64,000 nt of DNA from Sthenelais limicola (GCA_942159475.1 OW804096.1:13627871-13691870); one strand, 5' to 3'; shown: positions 11,224 to 22,366, numbered from the stretch's first letter. Made by a program: numbers and translations. Notes: generated by a model from the sequence alone, not told the origin.

Positions 11224-11550
11224 TGTGATGTGTAACAGGGAAATGAGTCATAAGTCGCAAAAAAATTAATAGATTTTGAGATATCACCATATTTGAAAAG
11301 ATGAGATCAAGCCAATTCCAATGATAGTAAACAGTTGAACATTTAATACGTATTTCTATATTTTAGGTTTAATATTTTTATTTTTGAAAAATAAAGAAGT
11401 TTGTAATTATCTAGGTGGACATTTTCTAGTGAAGTAGCTAAATATACTTTATAGTATGACCTCAGAAATAGATGAATATATTTACTAAACTGTCTTGAAA
11501 TTTGATACATTTATTCATGCGAAGCGTTAAGCACTCCAAAAAAACTCCAT
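11224..11550 (-). mobile_element. Family C MITE, right end lost
   Basis: Starts TGTGATGTGTAACAGGGAAA after TA. The interior matches other C copies through AAGTAGCTAAATATACTTTA and TTGAAATTTGATACATTTAT, then decays near 11,550. Confidence 0.8.
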
Positions 11551-11594
11551 TCATTTATCTTTACATCTCCCGCCTACTTTGAAGCAGACGACAA

Positions 11595-12245
11595 TTGATA
11601 TCAGCCGCCATCTTGAAAATAACAATGACAATCCGGCGATGGTCAGTCAGGATTCATGACGTCACGTGCAGACGTCAATCTTATGACATCACACGTCACT
11701 CATGTCAACGACCTTTAACCCTGTTAATGGGTGGCCTGCGTTTTTTTTCCCGCGTTTTAACCCTGGCAACGCAAGGCTTGGATTGGAAAGGGCTAAACGC
11801 TGAGATAATGAAATCAAAAGTGTGCACGGACGCTGGGGACATTGTGGCCACCCTCTGGGCTACCTCTGGTCAACCCTTGACCAGGGTGCTCCCACACGGA
11901 GACCCTCTTGTTAATTCCCTAATTAAAACAGATGACAGAAGTCGTTATTTCGATATAGGACCATTAATTAGCCTGTCTTCGTTCATTGTTTCTTCGTGTG
12001 GCACATTCGGTGTTTCTATGGTTTGCTGTGAATGTGACGCATCCGTTTCTGACATTCCTGAAATGGGGGGAAATCTATCAGAGCAGGGAAGTCTAACAAG
12101 GAGGAGGAGGAATCATGATTTATGTTTCATGAGTTTGTTGAGTACTTTTGTGGTGGTGCCAATGACCCTCAGGCCTAAAGTTGCAATCCATTCAGGTCAT
12201 ACATATTCCCATACATTAAGTACAAATATTCTCAGTAAAGCCTGA
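11595..12245 (+). CDS. Unrecognised 216-codon ORF, probably not a gene
   Basis: This is the longest open frame in the window not made of repeats. The translation begins MISAAILKITMTIRRW and holds no motif I recognise, no signal peptide of typical form, no domain repeats and no splice sites placed as an exon needs. Local base composition is richer in G+C at 11,690-12,130, which lengthens random frames. It lies between a broken family C element and a family A element. A short palindrome, CTGGTCAA-CCC-TTGACCAG, falls inside near 11,866-11,884. Transcript or orthologue support would be needed to keep it as a gene. Confidence 0.12.
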   Translation: MISAAILKITMTIRRWSVRIHDVTCRRQSYDITRHSCQRPLTLLMGGLRFFSRVLTLATQGLDWKGLNAEIMKSKVCTDAGDIVATLWATSGQPLTRVLPHGDPLVNSLIKTDDRSRYFDIGPLISLSSFIVSSCGTFGVSMVCCECDASVSDIPEMGGNLSEQGSLTRRRRNHDLCFMSLLSTFVVVPMTLRPKVAIHSGHTYSHTLSTNILSKA

Positions 12246-12258
12246 TTTTATCATATAT

Positions 12259-12493
12259 GGGTCAGATTTTCAGACGATGTACAATTGGCAGCTCTACACA
12301 TTTAGTAAATTCTGCTAAATTAGGCTGCAATTTGGTCTATACTAGGTAAATTCGAGTATATTTGGCATTGCATTGATTCTAGCAATCTGTTTGGTTAGGT
12401 TGAACTGTATTTTGAACTTTATTTTCGTCTGAAATTTGGATTATTCGAGAAGATTGGTGAAGGTGAATTGTACATTTTCTGAAAATCTGACCC
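12259..12493 (+). mobile_element. Family A MITE, near-consensus copy (A1)
   Basis: GGGTCAGATTTTCAGACGAT ... TTTTCTGAAAATCTGACCC with an ATAT duplication. One of the least eroded copies, with full A1 interior including GATTCTAGCAATCTGTTTGG. Confidence 0.93.
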
Positions 12494-12559
12494 ATATGAC
12501 TTGCAAGGAAGCATATTTTCATGTGCCACAGAACAATTAGTCTTAAGTTCCAAAGAATC

Positions 12560-12645
12560 TATTTTGAGATATATACCGTCACATTTAAAAAGATCGAGCA
12601 GATTCCAGCAATGTTGACTTTTAGATGTCAGATGAAAATGTCTAG
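12560..12645 (-). mobile_element. Family C fragment
   Basis: Retains TCTATTTTGAGATATAT, ACATTTAAAAAGATCGAGC and GATTCCAGCAATG in family C order. Confidence 0.5.
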
Positions 12646-12649
12646 TAAT

Positions 12650-12700
12650 TTTGAAACTGTAATTTGAAACTGTAATTTGAAACTGTAATTTGAAACTGTG
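12650..12700 (+). repeat. 13-bp tandem repeat, 4 units
   Basis: Unit GAAACTGTAATTT repeated four times with almost no change. Confidence 0.9.
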
Positions 12701-12947
12701 TGATGTACCTGTTAACCTTTAGACAACATAATAAGAACTCCTATTTCTCCCTTCAATTTGGGGACTTTAATCTAATTTAACTGTGACATTTGTCTGTTTC
12801 TAAAGTTTCTAAAGATTAATATTTATGTATTGCTGTTAAAGTGTTATAAGAGGAATATTTTCTTGATGTAACAATATGTTAACCTGGGCCATCAACAAAA
12901 ATCGGTAAAATACAGAGAGAGAGATCCGATGTGGAAGTAGACCTTAA

Positions 12948-13523
12948 AGTGTCAGTAAACCCCCAAATATTATGAGCAAATCCATTTCCTTGCTATTATT
13001 GAAATGTAACGACCCCGGTTTTACTTAATCCAAGTTATTATTTAGTGAGTTTTACCCATTTAAATGAGTGAAAACGTAGTTCCACAGTTTAACACTCCAT
13101 TCAAGGCACCACTGTTTGCCTACGTCATAAAGGTGCACCAATCTAGAAATGTACATGCAATGAACATAATAAACAACTCTCATAATTGCTGCTAGAAAGA
13201 AGGAGTGTGGGGTGGGCAGAAGGACATTGAACAACACACACAGGTGTGCATACCAAAACAAACTGTTTCAATTGCTGGGAGATTGGAGGGGGAAGGTAGA
13301 GATATTATGTTCATTTCTGGCGCAGCTTTATGATGTCACACAGCACTCTCAGTGCCCTCTTGTGCTAAACAGACTTTTTCAACTAGGATTTCTCAATGTA
13401 TGCCTGTAAGTGACTATAAGTTAGACATAAATGGAAGTAACAAAATCGAGACTTGGGTGTTGTATTTATGCCTCCATGAAGTTTTTTGTCCTAAAAGTGA
13501 CCATGAACCCGTTGACTGACCCT
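12948..13523. mobile_element. piggyBac-like non-autonomous element, 576 bp
   Basis: TTAA at 12944-12947 and 13524-13527 flanks inverted ends AGTGTCAGTAAAC and GTTGACTGACCCT. TTAA target duplication is the hallmark of piggyBac elements (established knowledge). No transposase frame lies inside; the short ORFs at 13052-13409 are not recognised. Confidence 0.65.
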
Positions 13524-13578
13524 TTAATCAAATCAGATACAATCAAGAAGCAAACAGGAGATGCACTCGTGAACAATA

Positions 13579-13961
13579 GGGGAGTTGTATGTCTCACTGC
13601 GCATGTCTACTGCAGTGCATGCTGGGATAGATTCTTTTGAAATCTGACATACACATATTTGGCAACATTTTTATCGAAAATTTCAAGAATGTTTTCACCA
13701 ATATCATAGCTTGTAAAAACGATCTATGAAAACCAAATGCATGATGGGAAAGATGGGGACTTGTTTGATGGCAATTAAATGCATGATGGGAAAGATGGGT
13801 CTTGTGTCATGGAAACATGTATAACACATGGATATTGACATTACAGCTTTGATTAATATTCCATGCTGAACATGACATGTTTTCTATAGATTTTATACTG
13901 TACCATTAGTCCCATAATTCCATGCGAATCCATATTCAAAATGGCGGCTATGCAAACCCCC
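13579..13961 (-). mobile_element. Family B MITE, full copy
   Basis: TA-flanked. Starts GGGGAGTTGTATGTCTCACT and ends ATGGCGGCTATGCAAACCCCC. Contains the CACTGCGCATGTCTACTGCA segment and an internal short duplication of GCATGATGGGAAAGATGGG (about 13,741 and 13,781). Confidence 0.9.
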
Positions 13962-14062
13962 TATTCTCAGTTCTTTCTAATGGCTGTTAGGGTCTTGTAT
14001 GGTTAAAGGAAAGAATAAAAGAGGAACTCGGAGGCATGACTGATCTGCTCAAGATCTTATAT

Positions 14063-14291
14063 GGGGCAGGTTGTCAGAAAATGTACAATTCCTCTTCAGT
14101 AATCCTCTCAAATAACCTATACTACATTTCAGACGAAAAGAAAGTTCAAAATACAGTTCAACATAACCAAACAGATGGCTAGAATCAACGCAATGCCGAA
14201 TATACTCGAATTTACCTAGTATTGACCTAAATTAGCAGATTTTACTAAATGTGTACGGCTGCCAATTGTACATTTTCTGAAAATCTGACCC
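14063..14291 (-). mobile_element. Family A MITE, full copy (A1)
   Basis: GGGGCAGGTTGTCAGAAAAT ... TTTTCTGAAAATCTGACCC with an ATAT duplication. Confidence 0.9.
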
Positions 14292-14991
14292 ATATATTCA
14301 ACATATAACCAGGCATGATCGATAAAATAGTGAGACGAATATTGTGTTTAAATTATTGTGAAGAATATTGTGTAAATGTCAAATAAGATACATTTAACCT
14401 GAACTGTTTGATTGAATTTTTATTTAAACTGACCTTTTTGCAATTTCTCCTATGCATTTTTTATGATCACCCTCGAATTGTCATGATTATTACCCTTGAC
14501 TAAGTGTAATATTTATTTTTTTTCAAATTTCTTTTTATTACAGACTCTTCTCAATTTACATTGATTTTCATCGGAGCCCTGTAGTCTATTTAATACATTC
14601 TTACGAAAGGCCATCATAATACCCCTATGTGCGCAAGCCAGTGGTTAGCTTTCCAAAGGAGGCTTACTGAAGCCTACCACAGCCATCTTTCACCCTGGCC
14701 AAACGTAACCAGTTGCGCAGCTACAGGTGTGTTACTGTAGCCGTCCATGGAAGCTCCATGTAGCCGTCCGTGGTACTGTCCATAGCCATCCTTTGAAAAC
14801 TCAATAAGGTTATGGGGGAGGCGGGAAGGGGGGGGTATTTATTAAGTTAGGTTAATGGGGGACTAGGTATTTAAATGGAAATAAAATGATGAAGAAAGCA
14901 GATAAGACAAAAGTGCTGGTCTGTATTTCTCTTTATTGCATTTGATATTGCATCTCACTTCTCCACTATGTTAGGCCTACTATGTTGCTGA
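14292..14991. other. No gene; short AGCCGTCC repeats
   Basis: The only structure seen is a cluster of (G)TAGCCGTCC/TAGCCATCC words at about 14,735-14,790 and a poly-T run near 14,515. Confidence 0.4.
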
Positions 14992-15023
14992 TATGCAAGC
15001 CGGGAGTACTCCCGGCTTGCATA
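14992..15023. repeat. Perfect 32-nt palindrome
   Basis: Half-site TATGCAAGCCGGGAGT is followed with no spacer by its exact reverse complement. Far longer than expected by chance in about 700 bp of non-repeat sequence. Could extrude a cruciform or bind a symmetric factor; function unknown. Confidence 0.95.
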
Positions 15024-16500
15024 CAATTTGTTTCCTCGGTGAGAAATATTTTTAATGTACAATTCTTAATTTATAGCATTCTTATCACACCGTATGAAAT
15101 AATGAGGTTATGAAATAAATAAAAGAATAGTAATAATGGTAGATGAAAATTGGGTAGTACAGACTATTTAAACCTGATTCTATTTGTCGTAGTGAGTAGT
15201 TAAGATGACTTATTAACGCTCAAGAATTTACTCATAGACTCTTAATTTTGTATGATCTGCTTCTAATTGATGTTGTAATTAAAGTGTATATGAAGGTAAA
15301 GTTTTTGTAAACATAGACATAGGCTGAACATATCATACATATGAGAGCTTACAATAAAATTAAAACAAACAAACAAAGTGATATAGTGTACTTATAGTAC
15401 AGCGGCCAGAGGCTGAATTTGAGAGGGAACCCCTACCCACCGTATAACAAGCTAATTTTGAGGTATTATGTGTAGAATTTCATGAATTTTCCGAATCTGA
15501 AGAGAAAAATTACCGGAAAGGTGGCGAACATTGTCGAAATGGCCTGTTTTCATGGAAACTAGTGATTTTTTTGTATTTGAGCAAAATAAAGGTTTTTAGT
15601 GCCCCATTTCCATTAATTTGTGCATTTTTACCCGACTCTTGAACAATTCCCCAGAGTCGCTCTCATAACTCAATACCAAATAAGCCCCACTATCACATTT
15701 CATGTGAGATCTTGCGTGCAATTAACAACATCCCTGCCATGACATCATCTATCACCTAGAATGACTGGTCAGTCACTTGGGCTAAAAACCCTTTCTACCC
15801 CAATCCCCACCCCCTGCACCCCTTTTTACCATTACCCCTGTGCGACAGCGGGGGAAAGATTTCATTACATGTCCATAATGTGGTTAACATGATCAATTTT
15901 CATGATTGACACCGGGGCCAATAACAGGGCAGGCTGGACCTCTCACTGGACATCTCTTTATGCTGAAGACTCCCTGAAGAGTCATGTCCACTCAATGGTC
16001 CGAGTTACTCATTCCAGTCGCTCTTTCTACCCCCTTACCCCCCTTTACCCTCCTCTGACACCCCCAACCCCTGCCCACCCCGCCCCGCCAAGACAGGAAA
16101 CTATCGCCCACCACCACCAAATCCCATTTGTACTAATTGTCATAGAACTATTGGGTTGTTTTCACAAGGTTAACAATACACATGCAGGCTCGGATGGAAT
16201 AGAATCTGGGTACGGAGATTTTAGCCCTAACCTCCCCCACCCCCCTTCAACCCACCATCCGCCTCTGGACCTACTCCACCAGATCCTATTTGTACTAATT
16301 GTCACCAATCTATGGAGGAGTTTTCAGAATTGCCAATATAACCTTTTACTTGTTTTGTGTAGGGTTAAATATAATAAAAGCGACGAATAAGACCATGACC
16401 ATGTTATGACCCATTACGTAACATTGCGTAACCTCATTATATTCATATCAATTATTAATTATCACCTAAAAAAAAAAAAAAAAAATGATCACCTCTTTAT
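15024..16500. other. No gene; C-rich and A-rich simple stretches
   Basis: Holds a degenerate duplication of 'ATCCxATTTGTACTAATTGTCA' (about 16,121 and 16,282), C-rich stretches at 15,790-16,090 and 16,220-16,270, and a 17-A run at 16,469. The 162-codon frame at 15902-16390 spans these C-rich pieces and looks spurious. Confidence 0.4.
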
Positions 16501-16502
16501 TT

Positions 16503-16625
16503 GGGCTAAGACAAACCTCCCAAATAACCTACATTTAAATGAGAAATAAGGTCTAAAACACAGTTCAACATAACCATACGTATTGTTTGAATCATCCCAT
16601 TACCAAATATACTCAGGTATGCCTG
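16503..16625 (-). mobile_element. Family A fragment
   Basis: CTCCCAAATAACCTACATTT, CAGTTCAACATAACCATAC and CCAAATATACTCAGGTAT follow family A order in reverse orientation. Both ends are missing. Confidence 0.65.
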
Positions 16626-16827
16626 TAAGTATGATTACAACTAGAATATTACATCCTATATATAGATCTAGGTTTAACATTCAGTCATGAACAAACATGT
16701 GTCAAGCTTGCAGAGAACCAGTACTAGACAAAATATGTAAAACATGTAAAAAAAGAAATTAAAAGTATGAAAAAATATGAAAAGACATTAATAATGTGCT
16801 TTAATAACGTGCAGAGAATAACCTTAA

Positions 16828-17396
16828 AGATAAATACCAGCGTTGTCAGCACTGCAGCAGGCGGGAATTCAAGGAACTAATGCATGAAACAATAGAAATC
16901 AATATATTTTGTTCAAACTTTGCCTTGAGAAAGAACATGGTTGGGGGAATACAAAATGCCAAAAAAACTGGATATTATCATATTATTTTGTGTTTTAGGG
17001 ATGAGTGAAGTTTACTTCCCTTCACTATTGATTTCAATGGGGGAAGCTCATTGTGATACAAGTTTAGCTGAATAACTTTTTTTTTAGTTCAATGACCCCT
17101 TATTTTTTTTAATTGGGAGGGTAGAATAATATGTCAGCAATGTATATGCAGATTTAAAAGAAAATCGTATGATTCAATCATATGCTATTGGGGAAAATGC
17201 AGAAAATTCCCGTTTTTCCATAGACTTCTATAGTGAACAGTAATAAATTTCAGTGGTCCCTGACATAAAAACTAATCCAATGACATATGGTGTTTTGGGG
17301 CTTTTTGGGTTCCCCCAACCATGTTCTTTCTAAATCCAAAGTTTAAAGAAAATTCCATGACTCATTCATTTTTTAAGTGAACACTGGTATTTACCT
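16828..17396. mobile_element. piggyBac-like non-autonomous element, 569 bp
   Basis: TTAA at 16824-16827 and 17397-17400 flanks inverted ends AGATAAATACCAG and CTGGTATTTACCT. A second inverted pair lies inside: AGAAAGAACATGGTTGGGGG and CCCCCAACCATGTTCTTTCT. The outer flanks also share a degenerate TAATARCGTRYAGAGAAT word. No transposase. Confidence 0.75.
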
Positions 17397-17489
17397 TTAA
17401 TAGCGTATAGAGAATGTACAGTAGAGACAACCTTTGTATTATTTCTTACATTCAATACAGGCGTCAACCGTAAGCCTGATATACCACGT

Positions 17490-17688
17490 CTAAGCTCACG
17501 TCAAACTTCACGTCAAACCTCATGTCAAACCTCACATCAAACCTCATGTCAAACCTTATATCAAACCTCACGTCAAACCTCACGTCAAACCTCACGTCAA
17601 ACCTCATGTCAAACCTCATGTCAAACCTCACATCAAACCTCATGTCAAACCTCACATCAAACCTCATATCAAACCTCAAATATCAAAC
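17490..17688 (-). repeat. 12-bp tandem repeat (about 17 units)
   Basis: Unit CTCACGTCAAAC with ACGT/ATGT/ACAT variants. Because 12 is a multiple of 3, the minus strand reads as a DVRF/DMRF tetrapeptide repeat from 17464; no promoter or splice context supports translation. Confidence 0.92.
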
Positions 17689-17857
17689 ATGAATTTTACA
17701 TTAGAATTAAAGCTAATTTTTGTTGACGATTGGTTTCATCTATATTAAAAACAGATGAAAAATAACGAAAACTTGAATTCAGAAGCCACAAGGAAGCTTT
17801 TTTATGTGCAGTTAGACGAGAGGCTTGACGTGAGGTCCAACTCAGTAGTGGATATCA

Positions 17858-18095
17858 GGGTCAGATTTTCAGAAAATGCACAATCAACAGTTCTACACAT
17901 CTCTCAAATTCTGCTAAATTAGAGCAAAAATTGATAAATACTAGGTATATCTGATATATTCTGTATTGTACTCATTCAATAAATCTGTCTGGTTATGTTG
18001 AACTGTATTTTGAACCTAATTTTTTTTTTTATCAAATTTGGATTATTTGAGACCATTGGTGAAGGCGAATTGTACATTTTCTGAAGATCTGACCC
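17858..18095 (+). mobile_element. Family A MITE, full copy (A2)
   Basis: GGGTCAGATTTTCAGAAAAT ... GATCTGACCC with a perfect ATCA duplication. A2 interior: CAGTTCTACACATCT and AATAAATCTGTCTGGTTATG. Confidence 0.92.
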
Positions 18096-18595
18096 ATCAG
18101 GCTTTAGATTACTTATCCACCTCAAGTAACGATTGTTTCTCAGACGTTCTATAAATTATAGAGCACATTGAGACAAAGTAGAGGTTACGCATCGCCGATT
18201 AACCCCTTTACATTGACATGGCTGACATGTGCGCTCACAAACACAATAGGACAGCAAAAGTTGTCATTTCAAAGTCGCCTAATTTCTGATCATTTTCTCT
18301 AATTATGGAAATGAGCCACGACAAGGGGACTAGCCAGTGGACGGGGTAATGACACAAATTACAACATTTGCCTTTGTTCATGTTGACATGTGTGTCACAT
18401 GCACTCGGCCTAACTACTGGCGCATTCTAGAATGTTCTAGAATGTTCTGGAATGATTTATATTCTATAGAAGAATAAATGGGTTTGCCTCTAAGATCAAT
18501 GTTGACTTTGTCAAGAGTAAATTATATATTGATCTAAAGGTATTAGAGGAGTATAGTGTCTGTGATTGATCATACTGGCAGGTTAAGTCGACTCT

Positions 18596-19047
18596 GGGAC
18601 CCGTTGTATAAAAATGTTCTTACATGGGTCAGATCGTCAGAAAATGTACAATTGGCAACTCTATACATCTAGTAAATTAGGCTAAATTAGGCTAAAAATG
18701 GTAAATACCGAGTATATCTGAGTATATTTGGCCTTATGCTGGTTTGATATATCTGTTCTGCTATTTTAAACTGTGTTTTGAACTTTATTTGTGTCTTAAA
18801 TCTAGGTTATTTGAGAGGATTGGTGAAGGTGAATTGTACATTTTCTGAAAATCTGTCCCACATGGGATTTTCCTTCCTTAGCTACTATTCCTAGCTAAGC
18901 AGCTAGTAAGGAAACTTTAAAGGAGGAATTTGCTATACAGACAATGCTAATTACCATTCCTACTGTAGGAATTTTCTACCTAAGCAAAGCAAAATATAGC
19001 TTAGCAAGGAACATTGTAAGTAAGAATTTTTGTATGCAACAGGCCCC
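18596..19047 (+). mobile_element. Family F element interrupted by family A
   Basis: Left end GGGACCCGTTGTATAAAAAT and right end ATTTTTGTATGCAACAGGCC (complementary) enclose TTCCTTAGCTACTATTCCTA and GTAGGAATTTTCTACC. Colinear with the copy at 31.28-31.72 kb, which is also interrupted by family A. Confidence 0.75.
18626..18859 (+). mobile_element. Family A MITE nested in family F
   Basis: GGGTCAGATCGTCAGAAAAT ... TTTTCTGAAAATCTGTCCC with an ACAT duplication. Interior is closest to A3. Confidence 0.9.
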
Positions 19048-19095
19048 AGTTGTCCCTTGATATATGAATGTAACCTCTGCTCAACTGTTGTATCT

Positions 19096-19295
19096 GGGAC
19101 AAGTCTTCAGAAAATTACAGTTTAGGATGAAAATCAGGTTCAAAATACAGTTCAACGTAACCAGAAAGATTAATTGAATGAATACAACACGGAATACCTT
19201 AAGATATACTCAGTATTTATCATTTTTCACTCTAATTTAGTAGAATTTGAGAGATGTGTAGAATTTTAAATTGTGCATTTTCTGACAATCTGACT
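19096..19295 (-). mobile_element. Family A MITE with internal deletion (A2)
   Basis: ATCT at 19092-19095 and 19296-19299. The left subterminal region (ATGTACAATTCACC...) is deleted. Ends GGGACAAGTCTTCAG and GACAATCTGACTC. Confidence 0.82.
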
Positions 19296-19368
19296 CATCT
19301 GGAAGAGACCACAAATTCCACCATTTGCCTATGTTCATAGAAACATGTGCCTCATATATATGCTCAGT

Positions 19369-19499
19369 TCTGTTGTATAAGCTAAGGAAAGGAACATTAA
19401 GTGGGGGAATTCCTACATTTGTGTCCCATCATTCAGTGGGTAGGAATACCCACAAACATCCTTTATACTTAGTTTATACAACAGGCCCCTAATTTTTGA
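19369..19499. mobile_element. Family F-like short element
   Basis: Begins AGTTCTGTTGTATAAGCTAAGG and ends CTTAGTTTATACAACAGGCCCC, inverted ends like the two longer F copies, with a short interior. Confidence 0.55.
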
Positions 19500-19917
19500 A
19501 AGGTTGTAGGCAGTTCTTGCTAGGTTATTTTTCCTTACTTACTTAGTAGGAAATTCCTAATGTACCACTAAAGAAACCAGCATTGTCTGCATAGAATATT
19601 CCACCCCTTACTAGCTACTTCCAATTCAATTAAAAAATTCTTTATGGCTGATGGTAAATTACAATTGGTAGGTCATCTCTGACTGGGGTCAGCTCTTTTG
19701 TTAACTTGATTTGTATTTCGAGTAAACTAATAGAATAGTAAACTAATAGAATAATAATCAACTATTTTCGGTACATGTGAATGGTTGGATGGTTCATTCC
19801 AGTGAGAAAGTGGTACATATGTGATGTGTTTTAGGAAAATGAGTCATAAGTCGCAAAATTGATATTTTTCAAAGTGTTTTTTTCACAAGATCACATTATT
19901 GGAATGTTCTAATTCTG

Positions 19918-20518
19918 GGTGAGTTCATCACCTATGGCTATATCATGGGTGGACAGAACCAAACTTCTGCCGGGTATCAGCAAAAGAGAAATCAATAAAA
20001 CTAACATTTTGTTAGGATATAGTGGTAAGAGTAAAAGCAAGAATGCTTTCAACTGGATTTTACTATCAGCCAAAGTGTACATTCATCGTCAGAGAATCTT
20101 TAATAACAACAATATCAATTTTACCGCGTTTGTTAATGAAATGAAGGTTAACATAAGAGTGATGGAATATAACAATGTTGTGGCAGGGAAAAAGAAACCT
20201 AAGAATATGGTGTGGGGAAAAATCCTTAGAGAACTAGAAGGGGATGGGGAGTAAATGTCTCATTGTAACAAACCTTAGAGTTTATAAGGAAAACCTACAG
20301 ATATGTTTGAGGGTAGTCGAAAGACTCTTTTCTTCTTTTCTTATGTTAATTGGAAATGTGTCACAAATCCAATATTGTTAAGGATGTGAAAGAAAATTAA
20401 GAAAATAACAAAAAAATAAAAAAGACAAAGGTACGACAAAGAAGTCATTTTAGAATTGTAAGAGCCAAGATGGCAGACTATGTTGAATAAAAACCTTTAA
20501 AAACAAAAAACAAAAATA
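19918..20518 (+). mobile_element. 5'-truncated LINE, 3' end of ORF2 plus 3' UTR
   Basis: A short ORF (see next entry) is followed by about 230 bp of untranslated sequence ending ATGTTGAATAAAAACCTTTA and an A-rich tail to about 20,518. Severe 5' truncation and an A-rich 3' end are typical of target-primed reverse transcription. It sits in a family C element, so it is younger than that copy. Confidence 0.7.
19919..20254 (+). pseudogene. LINE reverse-transcriptase protein, C-terminal remnant
   Basis: The 111-residue frame contains NWILLSAKVYIHRQRI, then NFTAFVNEMKVNIRVMEYNN, then a basic tail. This pattern (hydrophobic AK-IH--R stretch, about 20 residues, F--E-K, basic C-terminus) is what I know from the extreme C-terminus of LINE ORF2 proteins, beyond the polymerase core. 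The catalytic FADD-type motif, the fingers-palm domain and the endonuclease are all absent, so it cannot act as a polymerase. The listed ATG is just the first one in frame; the true frame would have entered from upstream. The family (for example Tx1/L1-like) is inferred from memory and needs a protein search. Confidence 0.6.
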
Positions 20519-20803
20519 GATGTATCAAATTGCAGGATAATCTATGTAATATATTCTTTCGTTTTAAAGGTCCTCATATGGACTAAATTTAGTTACTTTA
20601 CTGTTAATTGACCCCCAGAAATATTGGAAACTATTTTTTTTAAAAAACGAAAATATCAAACTTAAAATCTAGAAATGCTTATTAGATTATTGGACTGTTT
20701 ACTATCATTGGAATCGGCTTGATCTCATCGTTTCAAATACAATGATATCTCACAATCTATTTTTTGCGACTTATGACTCATTGACCTGAAACACATCACA
20801 TAT

Positions 20804-21029
20804 GGGTCAGATTTTCAGAAAATGTACAATTGTCAGCTCTACAAATTTGGTAATTTCTGCTAAATTAGATGTTATGTAATAAATGTTATGTGTATCTGAG
20901 TAATCGTGATGATTAAAACTATCTCTCCCTTCGTGTTAAACGAAATTTGGAACGTAATTTTTCTCTCAGATTTGGATTTTTTGAGAGCATTGGGGAAGAT
21001 GAATTGTACATTTTCAGAAAATCTGACCC
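20804..21029 (+). mobile_element. Family A MITE abutting family C (A5)
   Basis: Inserted at the ATAT formed by the right end of the family C element. ATAT is duplicated after CTGACCC. A5 interior with the TTCTCTCAGATTTGGATTTT segment. Confidence 0.9.
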
Positions 21030-21291
21030 ATATGATGACGACTAGTATAGTAGTGAGAGTTATACAGGTAATGGTAACGAGTCAATACAGAGGTGATGGT
21101 AATACAGACATTGGGCAAATTGCATGTAGGCTTAGCGAGGAAATGTAAACTGAAATAGACTAAACTACACTAGACACTAGACTCTACTGATTAGTGTTTC
21201 TGACTGATGACAGTCCAACCTTCCATATCGCTACTACTATGTGTATCCTAGTGTTGTACTGCCCGCAAACATCTCCTCTCCCAGTGCACAT

Positions 21292-21525
21292 GGGTCAGAT
21301 CTTCTGGAAATGTACAATTCGCCTTCATTAATTCTATCAAATAACCAAATTTAAGACAGAAATGAGCTTTAAAATGCAGTTTAACATAGCAAACCTGATA
21401 CTATAAATCGACGAGACACCAAATATACTCAGATATACCTGGTATTCATCATTTTTCAGCCTAATTTAGCAAAATTTCCTAAATGTGAAGAGCTGCCAAT
21501 TGTACATTTTCTGAAAGACTGACCC
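21292..21525 (-). mobile_element. Family A MITE inserted in the 95-bp satellite (A3)
   Basis: Satellite sequence CCCAGTGCACAT is cut with ACAT duplicated on the far side, followed by GTCTCTCCTACTG, so the empty site is known from neighbouring units. Confidence 0.93.
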
Positions 21526-22206
21526 ACATGTCTCTCCTACTGTATATTTCACTTCTATACTATAGATCCCTCACCTATGATGAGGTCTTAAAGCTAGGAT
21601 TATACATCTCCTCCCAGTGCACATGTCTCTCTACTGTATATTTCACTTCTATACTATAGATCCCTCACCTATGATGAGGACTTAAAGCTAGGATTATACA
21701 TCTCCTCCCAGTGCACATGTCTCCTACTGTATATTTCACTTCTATACTATAGATCCCCCACCTATGATGAGGACTTAAAGCTAGGATTATACATCTCCTC
21801 CCAGTGCACATGTCTCTCTACTGTATATTTCACTTCTATACTATGGATCCCTCACCTATGATGAGGACTTAAAGCTAGGATTATACATCTCCTCCCAGTG
21901 CACATGTCTCCTACTGTATATTTCACTTCTATACTATAGATCCCCCACCTATGATGAGGACTTAAAGCTAGGATTATACATCTCCTCCCAGTGCACATGT
22001 CTCTCCTACTGTATATTTCACTTCTATACTATAGATCCCTCACCGATGATGAGGACTTAAAGCTAGGATTATACATCTCCTCCCAGTGCACATGTCTCTC
22101 TATTGTATATTTCACTTCTATACTATAGATCCCTCACCTATGATGAGGTCTTAAAGCTAGGATTATACATCTCCTCCCAGTGCACATGTCTCTCCTACTG
22201 TATATT

Positions 22207-22366
22207 TATGGTCCAGACATAATAATGTTCACATCGCTATGTTGTTCTTATAAATGAAGTAAATTATAATAGAACTATTTAGGAAGAACCTGGTAGACCT
22301 GCTAAGGCAGAGGTCACCTTCCTATTTTCTGGATGATGTAATTGATTTAATGAATGGACCAGAATA
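22207..22366. mobile_element. Possible small TIR insertion in the satellite
   Basis: Bounded by TGGTCCAG and TGGACCA, short inverted ends, followed by an AT dinucleotide run (22,374-22,392) before the satellite resumes at TTTCACTTCTAAACTATAG. No target duplication resolved. Confidence 0.4.

Larger units (their letters stand above)
19820..20800 (+). mobile_element. Family C MITE split by a LINE fragment
   Basis: Left part 19820-19917 starts TGTGATGTGTTTTAGGAAAA after TA. Right part about 20,519-20,800 resumes at TGTATCAAATTGCAGGATAA and ends GAAACACATCACA. Compared with intact copies only about 20 bp of C sequence is missing at the junction. Confidence 0.85.

Noticed and set aside
11595..12245. 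Real protein-coding gene of 216 codons
   Set aside because: No recognised motif, no splice or promoter support; kept only as a very low-confidence ORF.
17464..17679. FDMRFDVR repeat peptide on the minus strand
   Set aside because: A 12-bp tandem repeat; FMRFamide-like appearance is superficial. There are no dibasic cleavage sites, no Gly amidation donor and no signal peptide.
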